From Streptomyces cellostaticus (GTDB lineage: Bacteria; Actinomycetota; Actinomycetes; Streptomycetales; Streptomycetaceae): a stretch of DNA of 64,000 nucleotides. This document shows positions 9,301 to 18,254 of this stretch, one piece after another. The translations under genes were made by a program, and so were the position numbers. The DNA lies in contig NZ_KQ948016.1 of the NCBI RefSeq assembly GCF_001513965.1, positions 386,952-450,951 of the forward strand, in the 5' to 3' direction. How positions within the stretch are numbered: position 1 is the first letter of the stretch; the number at the start of each line of letters is the position of its first letter. The notes under the pieces were generated by a model. It was not told the DNA's origin. It saw nothing but the letters and a program-made list of their open reading frames with translations, and did no database searches.

Positions 9301-9504
9301 AGCGGCCTGGACGTCGCCGACCGGATCGCGCTGCGCTGGAGCTCCACGGATCCGGCGGTCGTCGCGGCCCTGGCCGAGCACGCCGAGCTGATCGCCGAGG
9401 AGGTCTTGTCGACCGACTTCGGCCAGGGTGAGGCCGACGACACCTACGGCGATGCCTTCACCGACGAGGGGCTGTCGCTGACGTTCCGGCTGCGCAAGGC
9501 GTAG
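6361..9504 (+). CDS. ileS: Isoleucyl-tRNA synthetase
   Basis: A 1047-residue class I synthetase charging tRNA-Ile. The HIGH region reads GPPTANGMPGAHHIEA near residues 50-65, followed by GWDCHGLPVELAVEKELGF. The editing CP1 domain lies around 190-400, with VWTTTPWTLVSNTA. The second signature is KMSKHLGNTLDPIPLMD near residue 600, then the anticodon-binding region. The KMSKHLGN form, the length, and the absence of an obvious C-terminal Cys4 zinc site are features of the eukaryote-like (type 2) IleRS group. Members of that group are often naturally tolerant of mupirocin; that is inference for this protein. The ATG at 6361 is fixed by the Shine-Dalgarno in the T-box sequestrator. It is transcribed alone and ends at a strong hairpin. 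Confidence 0.97.
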   Translation: MTAPTYRQVPAQVDLPALEHAVLDFWREQKVFAKSLEQSEGRPEWVFYEGPPTANGMPGAHHIEARVFKDVFPRFRTMRGYHVARKAGWDCHGLPVELAVEKELGFSGKQDIEAYGIAEFNAKCRESVTRHTDAFAELTTRMGYWVDLDDAYRTMDPEYVESVWWSLKEIFTKDLLVQDHRVAPWCPRCGTGLSDHELAQGYETVVDPSVYVRFPLTSGPLAGQAALLVWTTTPWTLVSNTAVAAHPEVTYVVATDGEDKLVVAEPLVGKALGEGWETTGQTFTGAEMERWTYQRPFELVEFPEPAHYVVNAEYVTTEDGTGLVHQSPAFGEDDLRVCRSYGLPVVNPVRPDGTFEENVPLVGGVFFKKADEKLTEDLQQRGLLFKHIPYEHSYPHCWRCHTALLYYAQPSWYIRTTAIKDRLIQENEKTNWFPETVKHGRFGDWLNNNIDWALSRNRYWGTPLPIWRCEDDHLTCAGSRAELTELTGTDQSGLDPHRPYIDEVTFACRHDGCGKTATRVPEVIDAWYDSGSMPFAQWGYPHKNKELFESRYPAQFISEAIDQTRGWFYTLMAVGTLVFDKSSYENVVCLGHILAEDGRKMSKHLGNTLDPIPLMDRHGADAVRWFMAAGGSPWAARRVGHGTIQEVVRKTLLTYWNTVAFQALYARTSDWAPSAADPAPADRPLLDRWLLSELHALTDQVTQALEAYDTQRAGKLLSAFVDDLSNWYVRRSRRRFWQGDKAALRTLHEVLETVTKLMAPITPFITERVWQDLVVPVSPGAPESVHLASWPEADLSAIDPELSRQMVLVRRLVELGRATRAESGVKTRQPLSRALIAATGFDALDPELHVQITEELNVSSLASLAEVGGSLVDTTAKANFRALGKRFGKRVQDVAKAIANADAAALSLALREGTASVEVDGETVALAPDEVIITETPREGWSVASDSGATVALDLEITEELRQAGLARDAIRLIQEARKNSGLDVADRIALRWSSTDPAVVAALAEHAELIAEEVLSTDFGQGEADDTYGDAFTDEGLSLTFRLRKA

Positions 9505-9515
9505 CCCCCGCACCG

Positions 9516-9558
9516 CGGCGGCTGTCCACCGGTTCACACCGGAGGGCAGCCGCCGTTT
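9516..9558 (+). terminator. Terminator of ileS
   Basis: CGGCGGCTG (9516-9524) pairs perfectly with CAGCCGCCG (9547-9555) and is followed by TTTCTTTG. It begins 11 bp after the ileS stop codon. Confidence 0.85.
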
Positions 9559-9586
9559 CTTTGCCCGAGCCCACCTCAACGCGCGT

Positions 9587-9628
9587 AAAAAGGGCGGGGC
9601 CCCGGATCGAAATCCGGGGCCCCGCCCT
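9587..9628 (-). terminator. Intrinsic terminator of divIVA / dcw transcript
   Basis: A perfect 17-bp stem (9591-9607 with 9612-9628) has a four-base loop (9608-9611, CGAA on the plus strand, TTCG on the minus strand). On the minus strand the stem is followed by TTTTT, so it is an intrinsic terminator about 43 bp after the divIVA stop and closes the leftward division cluster. Together with the preceding hairpin it insulates convergent ileS and divIVA. Confidence 0.93.
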
Positions 9629-9670
9629 GAACGCTGCCGACGCCGTTGTCGTACTAGTGTCCGCGGCCCG

Positions 9671-10810
9671 TCAGTTGTCGTCCTCGTCGATCAGGAACCC
9701 GCGCATCGGCGAGGGCGCCTGGCCCATCGGGGACGGACCCTGCGGACGGACCGGGGCCATGGGCTGGGTCATCGCCGGGGTCATCTGCTGCTGGCCGCCG
9801 TAGGAGGGGGCGGACGGCGCAGGGGACCCACCCATCGTCTGGTTGCCACCATAGGACGGGGTGCTCGCACCGGCCGGGGCCATGGAGGGCGCCGGGGACG
9901 GCGGGAGCGAGGCGGTGGCCGGGGTCCGCGGCGGGGCCAGCGAGTCGTCGGCCTGGGTCTCCAGCTGGCGCAGCTGCGACTCCAGGTACGACTTCAGACG
10001 CGTGCGGTACTCGCGCTCGAAGCCGCGCAGGTCCTCGACCTTGCGCTCCAGCGTGGCGCGCGCGGACTCCAGGGAGCCCATGGCGACGCGGTGCTTCTCC
10101 TGCGCGTCCCGCTCCAGCGCGTCCGCCTTGGCACGGGCGTCACGCTCCAGACCCTCGGCGCGGCTGCGGGCCTCGCCGACGATCTTGTTGGCCTCGGAGC
10201 GGGCCTCGGCGATCGCCTGGTCGGCGGTCTGCTGGGCCAGCGAGAGGACTCGGGCGGCGCTGTCGCCACCAGGGCCCTGACCGGGGCCGCCCATCGGACC
10301 GCCCATGGGGCCGCCCATCGGACCGCCCATCTGCTGCTGCATGGGGGGCTGACCGCCCATCGGGCCCTGACCCATGGGGCCCTGACCCATCGGACCCTGG
10401 CCCATCGGGCCGGGACCCTGCGGACCACCCTGACCACCGCCGGGACCGGCGGGCAGCTGCGGGGCACCGCTCGGCAGCTGGGGCGGGCCACCCATGGGGC
10501 CACCCATCTGCTGCTGCGGCGGGCCCGATATTCCGGCGGGCACCGGCGCGCCGGGACCTCGCATCCCCTGCTGGGGAATGCCCTGCTGCTGGTCCTGCTC
10601 CGGAGGCTTGCGCATGTTCTGCTGGTTCTGGGCAGCAGCGCGCGTGGCCGCGGCCAGCTTGGCGCGCAGGTCCTCGTTCTCGCGAAGCAGACGGGTCAGT
10701 TCGGCTTCGACCTCATCGAGGAAGGCATCGACCTCGTCCTCGTCATAGCCTTCTCGGAGGCGGACGGTCGTGAACTGCTTGTTCCGCACGTCCTCGGGGG
10801 TCAACGGCAT
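9671..10810 (-). CDS. divIVA: DivIVA polar growth protein
   Basis: A 379-residue DivIVA, the cytoskeletal scaffold that marks hyphal tips and directs apical wall growth in streptomycetes, where it is essential. The N-terminal membrane-binding domain begins [20 protein letters not shown] and runs into the first coiled coil ([19 protein letters not shown]). A Pro/Gln/Gly/Met-rich linker with GPMGQ and GPMGG repeats (residues ~70-175) precedes the second long coiled coil (~180-285, rich in AEARSEA and ERDAR units). The C terminus is Pro/Ser-rich and ends FLIDEDDN. The start has a clear AGGTGAAGAG Shine-Dalgarno. It is the last gene of the dcw run. Confidence 0.96.
   Translation of the reverse strand: MPLTPEDVRNKQFTTVRLREGYDEDEVDAFLDEVEAELTRLLRENEDLRAKLAAATRAAAQNQQNMRKPPEQDQQQGIPQQGMRGPGAPVPAGISGPPQQQMGGPMGGPPQLPSGAPQLPAGPGGGQGGPQGPGPMGQGPMGQGPMGQGPMGGQPPMQQQMGGPMGGPMGGPMGGPGQGPGGDSAARVLSLAQQTADQAIAEARSEANKIVGEARSRAEGLERDARAKADALERDAQEKHRVAMGSLESARATLERKVEDLRGFEREYRTRLKSYLESQLRQLETQADDSLAPPRTPATASLPPSPAPSMAPAGASTPSYGGNQTMGGSPAPSAPSYGGQQQMTPAMTQPMAPVRPQGPSPMGQAPSPMRGFLIDEDDN
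10285..10420 (-). repeat. divIVA: Short tandem repeats encoding the DivIVA linker
   Basis: Degenerate 12-15 bp units encode GPMGQ and GPMGG runs in the DivIVA linker. Length polymorphism is expected here between strains. It is part of the coding sequence, not a mobile or CRISPR repeat. Confidence 0.85.
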
Positions 10811-10865
10811 CTCTTCACCTCAACGTAGTCATCGGCAGTCGGCAAGACCGTATCGTCCACCCTCA

Positions 10866-11153
10866 TCACAGGAAGCTCCGCGCAACGGAGATGAGGATGT
10901 AGACGATGATCATCAGTACGAAGAAGGACAGGTCGAGCGCCACGCCCCCGAGACGCAGCGGCGGGATGAACCGCCGCAGAAGCTTCAGCGGTGGATCGGT
11001 GACAGTGTAGGTGGCCTCCAGGACGACCACCATCGCCTTGCCGGGTTGCCACGAGCGGGCGAACTGGAAGACATAGTCCATGACCAGCCGGAAGATCAGC
11101 ACGACGAGGAACACCATCAGCGCGATGTAGATCACCTGCGCGAACACGCTCAT
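10866..11153 (-). CDS. YggT-family membrane protein
   Basis: A 95-residue protein with two hydrophobic segments, at ~7-30 (IYIALMVFLVVLIFRLVMDYV) and ~70-93, separated by a charged loop containing the family motif EATYTVTDPPLKLLRRFIPP. YggT proteins are integral membrane proteins of uncertain role, conserved next to sepF and divIVA in Gram-positive bacteria, which suggests a part in membrane organisation at division or growth sites. It lies 55 bp upstream of divIVA and 50 bp downstream of sepF on the same strand. Confidence 0.93.
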   Translation of the reverse strand: MSVFAQVIYIALMVFLVVLIFRLVMDYVFQFARSWQPGKAMVVVLEATYTVTDPPLKLLRRFIPPLRLGGVALDLSFFVLMIIVYILISVARSFL

Positions 11154-11203
11154 GGTCTGGGCTTCCCTCTCCCCTGTTCCGTGCTTCCTACCGGTGGTAC
11201 TTC

Positions 11204-11845
11204 TCAGCTCTGGTTGAAGAACCCGCCCTCTGCGATGCGGGCCTTGTCCTCCGCCGTGACATCGACGTTAGCAGGAGACAACAGAAACACCTTCTGCGTC
11301 ACCCGCTCGATGCTGCCGTGAAGACCAAACACCAAACCAGCCGCAAAGTCGACAAGTCGCTTCGCGTCTGTGTCGTCCATCTCAGTCAGATTCATGATCA
11401 CCGGGGTGCCCTCACGGAAGTGTTCCCCGATGGTACGGGCCTCGTTGTAGGTCCGCGGGTGAAGCGTGGTGATCCGGTAAGGCTCTCGTTCCGACACGAC
11501 CTTGGGCATGATCACCGGTGCGTTCTTCTCCAGGGACTGACGTTCTTGTGTGATGGATGCCACGGGCGCGATCCGCGCGGGGCGCCCGGATTCCGCGGCG
11601 AGCGAAGTCGAACGGGCCACCGGTTCGCGCGGCGCGGGCGGTTGCACGATTCGCACCTCTTCGTCCCTTTGGGACTGGTGTGCGCCGTGCGACTGGTGTG
11701 ACGATTCATGCCGTCGGTGGTCCCGCTCGGGCTCCGGGTCCAGCTCGGGCTCGAAATCGTCGTCGGGGTCGAATCCGCGGCCGTCGTAACCATCGTCCTC
11801 CACGAGGCCGAGGTAGACCGCCATCTTGCGCATCGCGCCGGCCAT
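11204..11845 (-). CDS. sepF: Cell division protein SepF
   Basis: A 213-residue SepF. The N-terminal amphipathic membrane-targeting helix is [14 protein letters not shown]. Residues ~17-110 are acidic then His/Gln/Ser-rich and probably disordered. The conserved SepF domain follows ([20 protein letters not shown], then [20 protein letters not shown] and [18 protein letters not shown]). SepF tethers FtsZ to the membrane; actinobacteria lack FtsA, and none is present here. I chose the ATG at 11845 because it begins the targeting helix and has GGAGG upstream; an upstream in-frame start adds 32 unrelated residues. Confidence 0.95.
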   Translation of the reverse strand: MAGAMRKMAVYLGLVEDDGYDGRGFDPDDDFEPELDPEPERDHRRHESSHQSHGAHQSQRDEEVRIVQPPAPREPVARSTSLAAESGRPARIAPVASITQERQSLEKNAPVIMPKVVSEREPYRITTLHPRTYNEARTIGEHFREGTPVIMNLTEMDDTDAKRLVDFAAGLVFGLHGSIERVTQKVFLLSPANVDVTAEDKARIAEGGFFNQS

Positions 11846-11973
11846 GCTCTGAGTCCTCCGCTCTGTGGTGGATCGACTGACGAGTGCCAAGTGCCTACGA
11901 TCCACGCGGTCGTTGTGCCCGCCTTCACAGGCACTGACCATATTTTCTGCTGTGGTCCGACTTCCTGGCGACG

Positions 11974-12693
11974 TTACCCGAGCCTGGGGCGGACTCCGAG
12001 TACCGCGGTGCCGACGCGCACATGTGTCGCTCCAGCGGCCACGGCCTGTTCGAGGTCCGCACTCATCCCTGCGGACACCATGGTTGCAGCCGGATGGGCG
12101 CGGCGCAGGTCAGTCGACAAATCCATGAGCCGCTCGAATGCCGCCTGTTCGCGTCCCGCGTACTCTCCGGTGAGCGGAGCGACGGTCATCAGCCCGTCGA
12201 GCCGCAGTCCCGGAGCCCGGGCCACGAGGTCGGCCAACTCTTCGATTCCGCCGGGCGCGACGCCACCGCGCTCGCCCCGCTCGCTTTCGCCGGCGTCGAG
12301 CGCGACCTGGAGGAGACACCCCACCTCGCGCTCCGCCCGCACGGCCTCGTTCGACAGCGCCGTGACGAGTCGCGCTCGGTCCACGGACTGCACGACATCC
12401 GCGTAACCGACCACGGAACGCACTTTGTTGGTCTGCAACTGACCGACAAAATGCCATTTCAGGGGCAGATCCGCACACGCGACGGCCTTCGGCGCGGCGT
12501 CCTGGTCGCGGTTCTCGGCGACGTGACGCACACCGAGTTCCGACAGAATCCGCACATCGCTCGCCGGGTAGGTCTTGGTGACCACGATCAGGGTCACCTC
12601 CTCCCGCTCACGCCCGGCCGCCGCACACGCTGCGGCGATGCGCTGCTCCACTTTCGCCAGATTTGCGGCGAGTTCGGTCTTACGGTCCGTCAT
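11974..12693 (-). CDS. YggS-family pyridoxal phosphate homeostasis protein
   Basis: A 239-residue PLP-binding protein with an alanine-racemase-like barrel but no second domain. The PLP lysine is in [20 protein letters not shown], followed by [20 protein letters not shown], a hallmark of the family. Near the C terminus are [13 protein letters not shown] and [20 protein letters not shown], with the phosphate-binding region. The family controls free PLP levels and amino acid balance; no enzyme reaction is established. Its start lies 7 bp after the stop of pgeF, so the two are co-transcribed in the dcw run. Confidence 0.94.
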   Translation of the reverse strand: MTDRKTELAANLAKVEQRIAAACAAAGREREEVTLIVVTKTYPASDVRILSELGVRHVAENRDQDAAPKAVACADLPLKWHFVGQLQTNKVRSVVGYADVVQSVDRARLVTALSNEAVRAEREVGCLLQVALDAGESERGERGGVAPGGIEELADLVARAPGLRLDGLMTVAPLTGEYAGREQAAFERLMDLSTDLRRAHPAATMVSAGMSADLEQAVAAGATHVRVGTAVLGVRPRLG

Positions 12694-12699
12694 GCCCCA

Positions 12700-13428
12700 T
12701 CAGTCCAGCCAGACATAGGCCGCGAGGCGCCCCGTGGTGCGGTCGCGGCGGTATGAGAAGTGGTCGCCCGACTCCAGCGTGCACACCGGCGAGTGTTCCC
12801 GGTCGCGCACCCCGAGCCGGTCGAGCTGCGCCTGCACTCCGGCGCTCACATCGACCGCTGGCGTGCCCCAGCTCGTTTCGGCGTGCGCCGCCGGTTCGAC
12901 GGCGGCCACCTCGGCGCGCATGTCCTCAGGCACCTCGTAGCACCGGCCGCAGACCGCCGGTCCGGTGCGGGCGACGATCCGGTCCGGCTCGGCGCCGAGT
13001 TCGGTCATGGCCCGTACGGCGGCGGGGACGACTCCCCGCACCATGCCGGGCCGCCCGGCGTGGGCCGCGGCCACCACCCCGGCGACGGGGTCGGCCAGCA
13101 GGACCGGCACGCAGTCGGCGGTGAGGACGGCGAGGGCGAGTCCGCGGCGGGCGGTGACGATCGCGTCGACCTGCGGCACCGGACGGTCTCCCCAGGGCTC
13201 GTCCACCACCACCGCATCCGCCCCGTGCACCTGGTTCATCCAGACGACCGAGCCGGGGTCGAGACCGAGCGACTTCGCCACCAGCTCGCGATTGGCCCGG
13301 ACCGATCCGGGTTCGTCCCCGACCCCTCCGCCGAGGTTGAGCTCCTCATACGGAGCGGCGCTCACCCCGCCCCACCGGTCGGTGAAGGCGAAGTGCGCGC
13401 CGCTCACGCTCTCGCGCTGTCCTATCAC
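12700..13428 (-). CDS. pgeF: PgeF/YfiH-family multicopper-like hydrolase
   Basis: A 242-residue protein of the laccase-domain (YfiH, DUF152) family. The metal-site motifs are visible: [26 protein letters not shown] and [16 protein letters not shown], carrying the conserved His-Cys-His set. YfiH proteins were first called polyphenol oxidases; E. coli YfiH is reported to remove misincorporated L-Ser peptides from peptidoglycan precursors, which suits this position in the wall cluster. The GTG start overlaps the ftsZ stop as GTGA, so it is translationally coupled to ftsZ. Confidence 0.9.
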   Translation of the reverse strand: MIGQRESVSGAHFAFTDRWGGVSAAPYEELNLGGGVGDEPGSVRANRELVAKSLGLDPGSVVWMNQVHGADAVVVDEPWGDRPVPQVDAIVTARRGLALAVLTADCVPVLLADPVAGVVAAAHAGRPGMVRGVVPAAVRAMTELGAEPDRIVARTGPAVCGRCYEVPEDMRAEVAAVEPAAHAETSWGTPAVDVSAGVQAQLDRLGVRDREHSPVCTLESGDHFSYRRDRTTGRLAAYVWLD

Positions 13429-14630
13429 TTCAGGAAGTCCGGCACGTCCAGCTCCTCGGCCGAGCTGTCCGAGTAGGTGCGCGGCGCCGGCGTGACCGGC
13501 GGGGTGACCGGGATGTCGGCCACCGGCTCGGGCGCGGGCTCCGGCTCCTCCTTCGGGGTCACGCTGCCGAGCGAGCCGAAGGACGGGCGGCTCTCCGGCT
13601 GCCGTACCGGAGCGGGCTCCTCGCGGCGGGCCGGGGCCGAAGCGGAGGACGAGCCGAGGACGTTGTCCCGGCGGGCCGGCGGCTGGCCGCCGTCGAAGCC
13701 GGCCGCGATCACGGTGACCCGCACCTCGTCGCCGAGGGCGTCGTCGATGACCGCGCCGAAGATGATGTTGGCCTCGGGGTGGGCGGCCTCGCTGACCAGC
13801 TGGGCGGCCTCGTTGATCTCGAACAGACCGAGGTCGGAGCCGCCGGAGATGGAGAGCAGCACGCCCCGGGCACCGTCGATGGACGCCTCCAGCAGCGGCG
13901 AGGAGATCGCCATCTCGGCCGCGGCCACCGCCCGGTCGTCGCCGCGGGCCGAGCCGATGCCCATCAGGGCCGAACCGGCCTCGGACATGACCGACTTGAC
14001 GTCGGCGAAGTCGAGGTTGATCAGGCCGGGGGTGGTGATGAGGTCGGTGATGCCCTGGACACCGGAGAGCAGGACCTGGTCCGCCGACTTGAAGGCGTCG
14101 AGAACCGAGACCTGGCGGTCCGAGATGGACAGCAGCCGGTCGTTCGGGATGACGATGAGGGTGTCGACCTCTTCACGCAGCTCGGCGATGCCGTCCTCGG
14201 CCTGGTTCGCGCGGCGCCGTCCCTCGAAGGTGAACGGGCGCGTGACCACGCCGATGGTGAGGGCGCCGAGCGAGCGTGCGATGTTGGCCACGACGGGCGC
14301 CCCGCCGGTGCCGGTGCCGCCGCCTTCGCCGGCCGTCACGAAGACCATGTCGGCCCCCTTGAGGACCTCCTCGATCTCCTCGCGGTGGTCCTCGGCGGCC
14401 TTGCGGCCGACGGCCGGGTTGGCTCCGGCGCCGAGTCCGCGGGTGAGTTCACGGCCGACGTCGAGCTTGACGTCGGCGTCGCTCATCAACAGCGCCTGTG
14501 CGTCGGTGTTGATGGCGATGAACTCGACGCCCTTGAGACCGACCTCGATCATCCGGTTGATGGCATTGACACCACCGCCGCCGACACCGATGACCTTGAT
14601 GACTGCGAGGTAGTTCTGCGGTGCTGCCAC
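13425..14630 (-). CDS. ftsZ: Cell division GTPase FtsZ
   Basis: A 401-residue FtsZ, the tubulin-like GTPase that forms the division ring and sporulation septal ladders. The N-terminal GTP-binding domain begins [16 protein letters not shown] and contains the tubulin signature [17 protein letters not shown] near residue 105. The synergy loop area includes [20 protein letters not shown]. The variable linker (~315-390) is Pro/Glu-rich, and the conserved C-terminal peptide is [10 protein letters not shown], used by SepF and other partners. It is preceded by a 278-bp gap with its own regulatory signals and coupled to pgeF downstream. Confidence 0.99.
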   Translation of the reverse strand: MAAPQNYLAVIKVIGVGGGGVNAINRMIEVGLKGVEFIAINTDAQALLMSDADVKLDVGRELTRGLGAGANPAVGRKAAEDHREEIEEVLKGADMVFVTAGEGGGTGTGGAPVVANIARSLGALTIGVVTRPFTFEGRRRANQAEDGIAELREEVDTLIVIPNDRLLSISDRQVSVLDAFKSADQVLLSGVQGITDLITTPGLINLDFADVKSVMSEAGSALMGIGSARGDDRAVAAAEMAISSPLLEASIDGARGVLLSISGGSDLGLFEINEAAQLVSEAAHPEANIIFGAVIDDALGDEVRVTVIAAGFDGGQPPARRDNVLGSSSASAPARREEPAPVRQPESRPSFGSLGSVTPKEEPEPAPEPVADIPVTPPVTPAPRTYSDSSAEELDVPDFLK

Positions 14631-14908
14631 GTCGAAGGCCTCTCGCCTCGAATTACGTTGTCGCCGCCGGGCGGTGCCCCGCGCCGGGACGACGGATGCC
14701 GAATGGGACGGTCCGAACGCCGACCCGAACCCTAACCCTGAAGTTTAGGGTTACCAGTGTGTCTGTTCCCTGGAGTCTTCTGAACAGGACACTAAGTCGA
14801 CAAGTGGCGCCCGTTCAACGAACACGCCGAACCTCCCGTTTTTCTTTTCACCCTATGTGATCAGCCGTAGCAGTGCCCAACCAGGGTGCTGGCCTGCGCT
14901 GATGTGCG
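14631..14908 (-). promoter_or_regulatory. ftsZ upstream regulatory region
   Basis: This is the only long gap inside the dcw cluster. It contains a 7-bp inverted repeat TAACCCT / AGGGTTA (14733-14739 and 14747-14753). Two GACAC pentamers, the core of the WhiA sporulation regulator motif, lie at 14759-14763 (minus strand) and 14788-14792 (plus strand). Streptomyces ftsZ is known to have several promoters, one of them sporulation-specific. Which sequences here are the -10/-35 elements I cannot assign. Confidence 0.6.
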
Positions 14909-15709
14909 TCAACTCCCCGATGACGCAGGGGCGGTGGGAACGCTGACGTCGAAGTGCCGCGCGCCGGGAGCTGCTTTCATGAGAGCTGCGAGGGCCCTTG
15001 CCTTGACGCGGCCGCTCTCGCTGCTGCCCCATGCCACCGTGCGACCGCCGCCCAACTCCAGCGAGATGTCGTCAAAGGAACGGACTTGGACGGTCCGGGT
15101 CTCCCGGGCGACCGCGGCCGACAGATCGCCGCCGACCCGGACCGCCTCGCGCACCAGCCGGTCGGTGCCGAAACGCCGGAAGCTCGCAGCACCGGACCCC
15201 TTCCGGGAGGCGGTCAATTCCAGCATCGGAACGCCTTTCGGCGCCTGCGAAACCGTAGCGAAACGGACACCTTTGTGGTCGACTTCGACGAAGTTCCCGG
15301 CTTTTCGGACAAGTAGCACCGGGGTGCGCTCGGTCACTTTCAGGCCGATTCCATGGGGCCAGGCGCGGACGACATCAACGGTGTCAATTCGGGGCAATTT
15401 CCGCCGAAGCCGGGCTTCGATGGCATTCGTGTCGACGGAAATCAGCGGCTTTCCGAGAGGCACGGAGGCGACCTCGCGGACCTCGGAGGGGGTCAGCACG
15501 AGCGTCCCGGAGACCGAGGCGTGGTCCACACGCAGCCACTGGGAGCCGTACAACGCCCAGACGGAGCAGCCGCCCAGGAGTGCCAGGGCGAGCGCCAGGA
15601 TGACGATCACACGAAGGCGGCGTTTCCTCGACCGCCGCGCGGGCGGCGGGCCGGACGACTCCTGCTGGCGGTCACCGCGCTCGGCGGTCGTCGGTCCGGC
15701 CACGCTCAC
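14909..15709 (-). CDS. ftsQ: Cell division protein FtsQ
   Basis: A 266-residue bitopic membrane protein of the divisome. A basic cytoplasmic tail (ARRSRKRRLR) precedes one membrane segment (VIVILALALALLGGCSVWALY, residues ~33-54). Next come the POTRA domain (LRVDHASVSGTLVLTPSEV, then LGKPLISVDTNAIEARLRRK) and the FtsQ beta domain (LKVTERTPVLLVRKAGNFVEV). FtsQ links early and late division proteins. The GTG start at 15709 lies 21 bp after the murG stop. Downstream is the ftsZ promoter region. Confidence 0.95.
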   Translation of the reverse strand: MSVAGPTTAERGDRQQESSGPPPARRSRKRRLRVIVILALALALLGGCSVWALYGSQWLRVDHASVSGTLVLTPSEVREVASVPLGKPLISVDTNAIEARLRRKLPRIDTVDVVRAWPHGIGLKVTERTPVLLVRKAGNFVEVDHKGVRFATVSQAPKGVPMLELTASRKGSGAASFRRFGTDRLVREAVRVGGDLSAAVARETRTVQVRSFDDISLELGGGRTVAWGSSESGRVKARALAALMKAAPGARHFDVSVPTAPASSGS

Positions 15710-15729
15710 TGCCCTTTCGTCATACGGTC

Positions 15730-16818
15730 CTAACGGCGCGAGGCGATGGCCTCGTACACCATGCCGACGAGCAGCTCATCGGCGTCCCGGCGGCCGAACT
15801 CGCCCGCGGCGCGGGACATCTCGTACAGCCGGTGCGGGTCGGCGAGCACGGGCAGGACGTTGTGCTGCACCCACTCGGGCGTGAGTTCCGCGTCGTCGAC
15901 GAGGAGCCCGCCGCCGGCCTTGACCACCGGCTGGGCGTTCAGCCGCTGTTCGCCGTTGCCGATGGGCAGCGGGACATAGGCGGCCGGGAGCCCGACGGCG
16001 GAGAGTTCGGCGACGGTCATCGCGCCCGCGCGGCAGAGCATCATGTCGGCGGCGGCGTACGCGAGGTCCATCCGGTCCAGATAACTTACCGGGATGTAAG
16101 GGGGCATTCCCGGCATCTGCTGCACCTGCGGCAGTTCGTTCTTCGGGCCGACCGCGTGCAGGATCTGGATGCCGGCCTGCTGGAGCCAGGGGGCGACCTG
16201 CTGGACCACCTCGTTGAGACGGCGGGCGCCCTGCGAGCCGCCGGTGACGAGCAGCGTCGGCAGGTTCGGGTCGAGCCCGAACATCGCGCGGGCCTCGGGG
16301 CGCGCGGCGGCGCGGTCCAGGGTGGCGATGGAGCGGCGCAGCGGGATGCCGATGTAGCGGGCGTCACGCAGCTTGCTGTCCGGGGTGGAGACCGCGACCC
16401 GGGCCGCGTACCGCGAGCCGATCTTGTTGGCCAGGCCGGGCCGCGCGTTGGCCTCGTGGATCACGATGGGCACGCCGAGGCGCTTGGCGGCCAGGTAGCC
16501 GGGCAGCGCGACATAGCCGCCGAAGCCGACCACACAGTCGGCCTTGGTGCGCTCCAGGATCTGCTCCGCGGCCTTGATCGTGCCGCGCAGCCGTCCCGGG
16601 ACGGTGATCAGCTCGGGCGTGGGCTTGCGGGGCAGGGGCACCGCGGGGATCAGCGCCAGCTCGTAGCCGCGCTCCGGAACGAGCCGGGTCTCAAGGCCCC
16701 GCTCCGTGCCCAGGGCCGTGATCCCCACGGTGGGGTCCTGCCTGCGCAGGGCGTCCGCGAGGGCGAGCGCGGGCTCGATGTGGCCGGCGGTCCCCCCACC
16801 AGCGAGTACGACATGCAC
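15730..16818 (-). CDS. murG: UDP-GlcNAc:lipid I GlcNAc transferase MurG
   Basis: A 362-residue GT-B glycosyltransferase that adds GlcNAc to lipid I to make lipid II on the inner membrane face. The N-terminal glycine-rich loop is [20 protein letters not shown], with [19 protein letters not shown] further on. The donor-binding C-terminal domain includes [17 protein letters not shown] and [19 protein letters not shown]. The GTG start at 16818 is six bases after the ftsW stop; an ATG four bases inside is out of frame. Length matches the family. Confidence 0.97.
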   Translation of the reverse strand: MHVVLAGGGTAGHIEPALALADALRRQDPTVGITALGTERGLETRLVPERGYELALIPAVPLPRKPTPELITVPGRLRGTIKAAEQILERTKADCVVGFGGYVALPGYLAAKRLGVPIVIHEANARPGLANKIGSRYAARVAVSTPDSKLRDARYIGIPLRRSIATLDRAAARPEARAMFGLDPNLPTLLVTGGSQGARRLNEVVQQVAPWLQQAGIQILHAVGPKNELPQVQQMPGMPPYIPVSYLDRMDLAYAAADMMLCRAGAMTVAELSAVGLPAAYVPLPIGNGEQRLNAQPVVKAGGGLLVDDAELTPEWVQHNVLPVLADPHRLYEMSRAAGEFGRRDADELLVGMVYEAIASRR

Positions 16819-16824
16819 CGAAAT

Positions 16825-18186
16825 TCACCGCTCTCTGGACGAGCGCGCCACCGAGGCGCGCCGTCGCATCGTGTTCCATCTCCGAGGCCCCCGCTCGGCA
16901 CCGGAGCCTCCCGCCCGCTTTCTACCAAAGCGAGGTTGCCGCATCGCAAGCGCTGCCCGCGCAGCGGGCTCGTCGCGCGCGAAGGCGATCAGCAGCCCGA
17001 TGGCGAACATGGTCGGCAGCAGGGCGGAACCTCCGTAGGAGAACAGCGGGAGGGGGACGCCGGCGATCGGCAGCAGGCCGAGCACCGCACCGATGTTGAT
17101 CACCGCCTGGGCGGTGATCCAGGTGGTCACACCTCCCGCGGCGTACCTCACGAAGGGGTCCTCCGTGCGTCCGGCCACGCGGATACCCGCATAGCCTAGA
17201 GCCGCGAACAGGGCGAGCACCGACAGCGTCCCCGCCAGGCCCAGTTCCTCGCCGGTGACGGCGAAGATGAAGTCGGTGTGGGCTTCCGGAAGTTGGCCCC
17301 ATTTTTCCACACTCGCGCCGAGGCCGGATCCGAAGAGTCCGCCGGAGGCGAGGGCGTAGATGCCGTGCACGGCCTGCCAGCAGTCGGCCACCCCGGACCT
17401 GGGTTCGGTGGCGCCGATGCAGGCGAGGCGGGCCATCCGGTTGGGGCTGGTCTTGATCAGGATCGCCCCGATCGCGCCCGCGATCGACAGCACCCCGGCG
17501 AACAGCCGGGTGGGCGCCCCCGCGAGCCAGAGCAGGCCGAAGAGGATCGCGGTGAGGATGATCGCGGTGCCCATGTCACCGCCGAGCATGATCAGCCCGA
17601 GCAGCAGGAAGGCGACCGGGACCAGCGGCACCAGCATGTGCTTCCACTGGGTCAGCAGCTTCTTGTCCTGCTTGCGGGCGATCAGGTCGGCGCCCCACAG
17701 CACCAGGGCGAGCTTGCCGAACTCGCTGGGCTGGATCTGGAAGGAGCCGCCGAGGGAGATCCAGTTCTGGTTGCCGTTGACGGCCATCCCTATCCCGGGC
17801 ACCTGCACCAGGGCCATCAGGAAGACGGCGCCGGCGAGGATCGGGTACGCCAGGGCCCGGTGCAGCTTCACCGGCATGCGGGAGGCGGCGAACAGCAGTA
17901 TGCCGCCGATGGCCGCCGCCAGGAACTGCTTGCGGAAGAAGTACGACCCCGGCAGCGAGAGCTGCAGCGCGGTGATCTGGGAGGCCGAGTAGACCATCAC
18001 CAGCCCCAGCACGGTGATCAGCACGCTGCCGCCGAGGATCAGGTAGTAGGCGGTCAGCGGGCGGTCCCAGGCCTTCCGCGCGCGCATGTAGAGCCGCAGT
18101 ACGGGGTTCTCGCGCGACGGCCGGGGGGAGGCGGGATGCCGGGACGCCCGCTGCACGGGCGGCCGGCCGGTGCGGCTACCGGGCAT
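16825..18186 (-). CDS. ftsW: Septal peptidoglycan polymerase FtsW
   Basis: A 453-residue SEDS-family glycosyltransferase with about ten membrane segments, which polymerises lipid II at the septum together with FtsI. Conserved regions include VLGLVMVYSASQITALQL, GNQNWISLGGSFQIQPSEF, LGGDMGTAIILTAILFGLL and EELGLAGTLSVLALFAALG. I chose ATG 18186 because GGAGG lies five bases upstream; a GTG 12 bp earlier has no such site. The C-terminal ~45 residues are basic and cytoplasmic. murG follows closely. Confidence 0.95.
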   Translation of the reverse strand: MPGSRTGRPPVQRASRHPASPRPSRENPVLRLYMRARKAWDRPLTAYYLILGGSVLITVLGLVMVYSASQITALQLSLPGSYFFRKQFLAAAIGGILLFAASRMPVKLHRALAYPILAGAVFLMALVQVPGIGMAVNGNQNWISLGGSFQIQPSEFGKLALVLWGADLIARKQDKKLLTQWKHMLVPLVPVAFLLLGLIMLGGDMGTAIILTAILFGLLWLAGAPTRLFAGVLSIAGAIGAILIKTSPNRMARLACIGATEPRSGVADCWQAVHGIYALASGGLFGSGLGASVEKWGQLPEAHTDFIFAVTGEELGLAGTLSVLALFAALGYAGIRVAGRTEDPFVRYAAGGVTTWITAQAVINIGAVLGLLPIAGVPLPLFSYGGSALLPTMFAIGLLIAFARDEPAARAALAMRQPRFGRKRAGGSGAERGPRRWNTMRRRASVARSSRER

Positions 18187-18254
18187 CAACGCCTCCACTG
18201 AACGTCGACCGTCCCACGCGTCCCTCCCAAGATCCGCCCGGCAGGCGGCCGGGG

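Noticed and set aside
4555..9579. A 5-kb open frame on the minus strand through ileS
   Set aside because: Only the last 400 codons (the DksA-like gene) look like a protein. The rest is antisense to ileS, low in hydrophobic pattern, and explained by the GC bias of ileS codons.
10285..10420. Possible CRISPR or minisatellite array
   Set aside because: The repeats are degenerate, have no spacers and encode the known Gly/Pro/Met linker of DivIVA in frame.
14731..14753. Telomere-like CCCTAACCCT units
   Set aside because: Only two units within a chromosomal gap, better explained as one arm of the inverted repeat before ftsZ.
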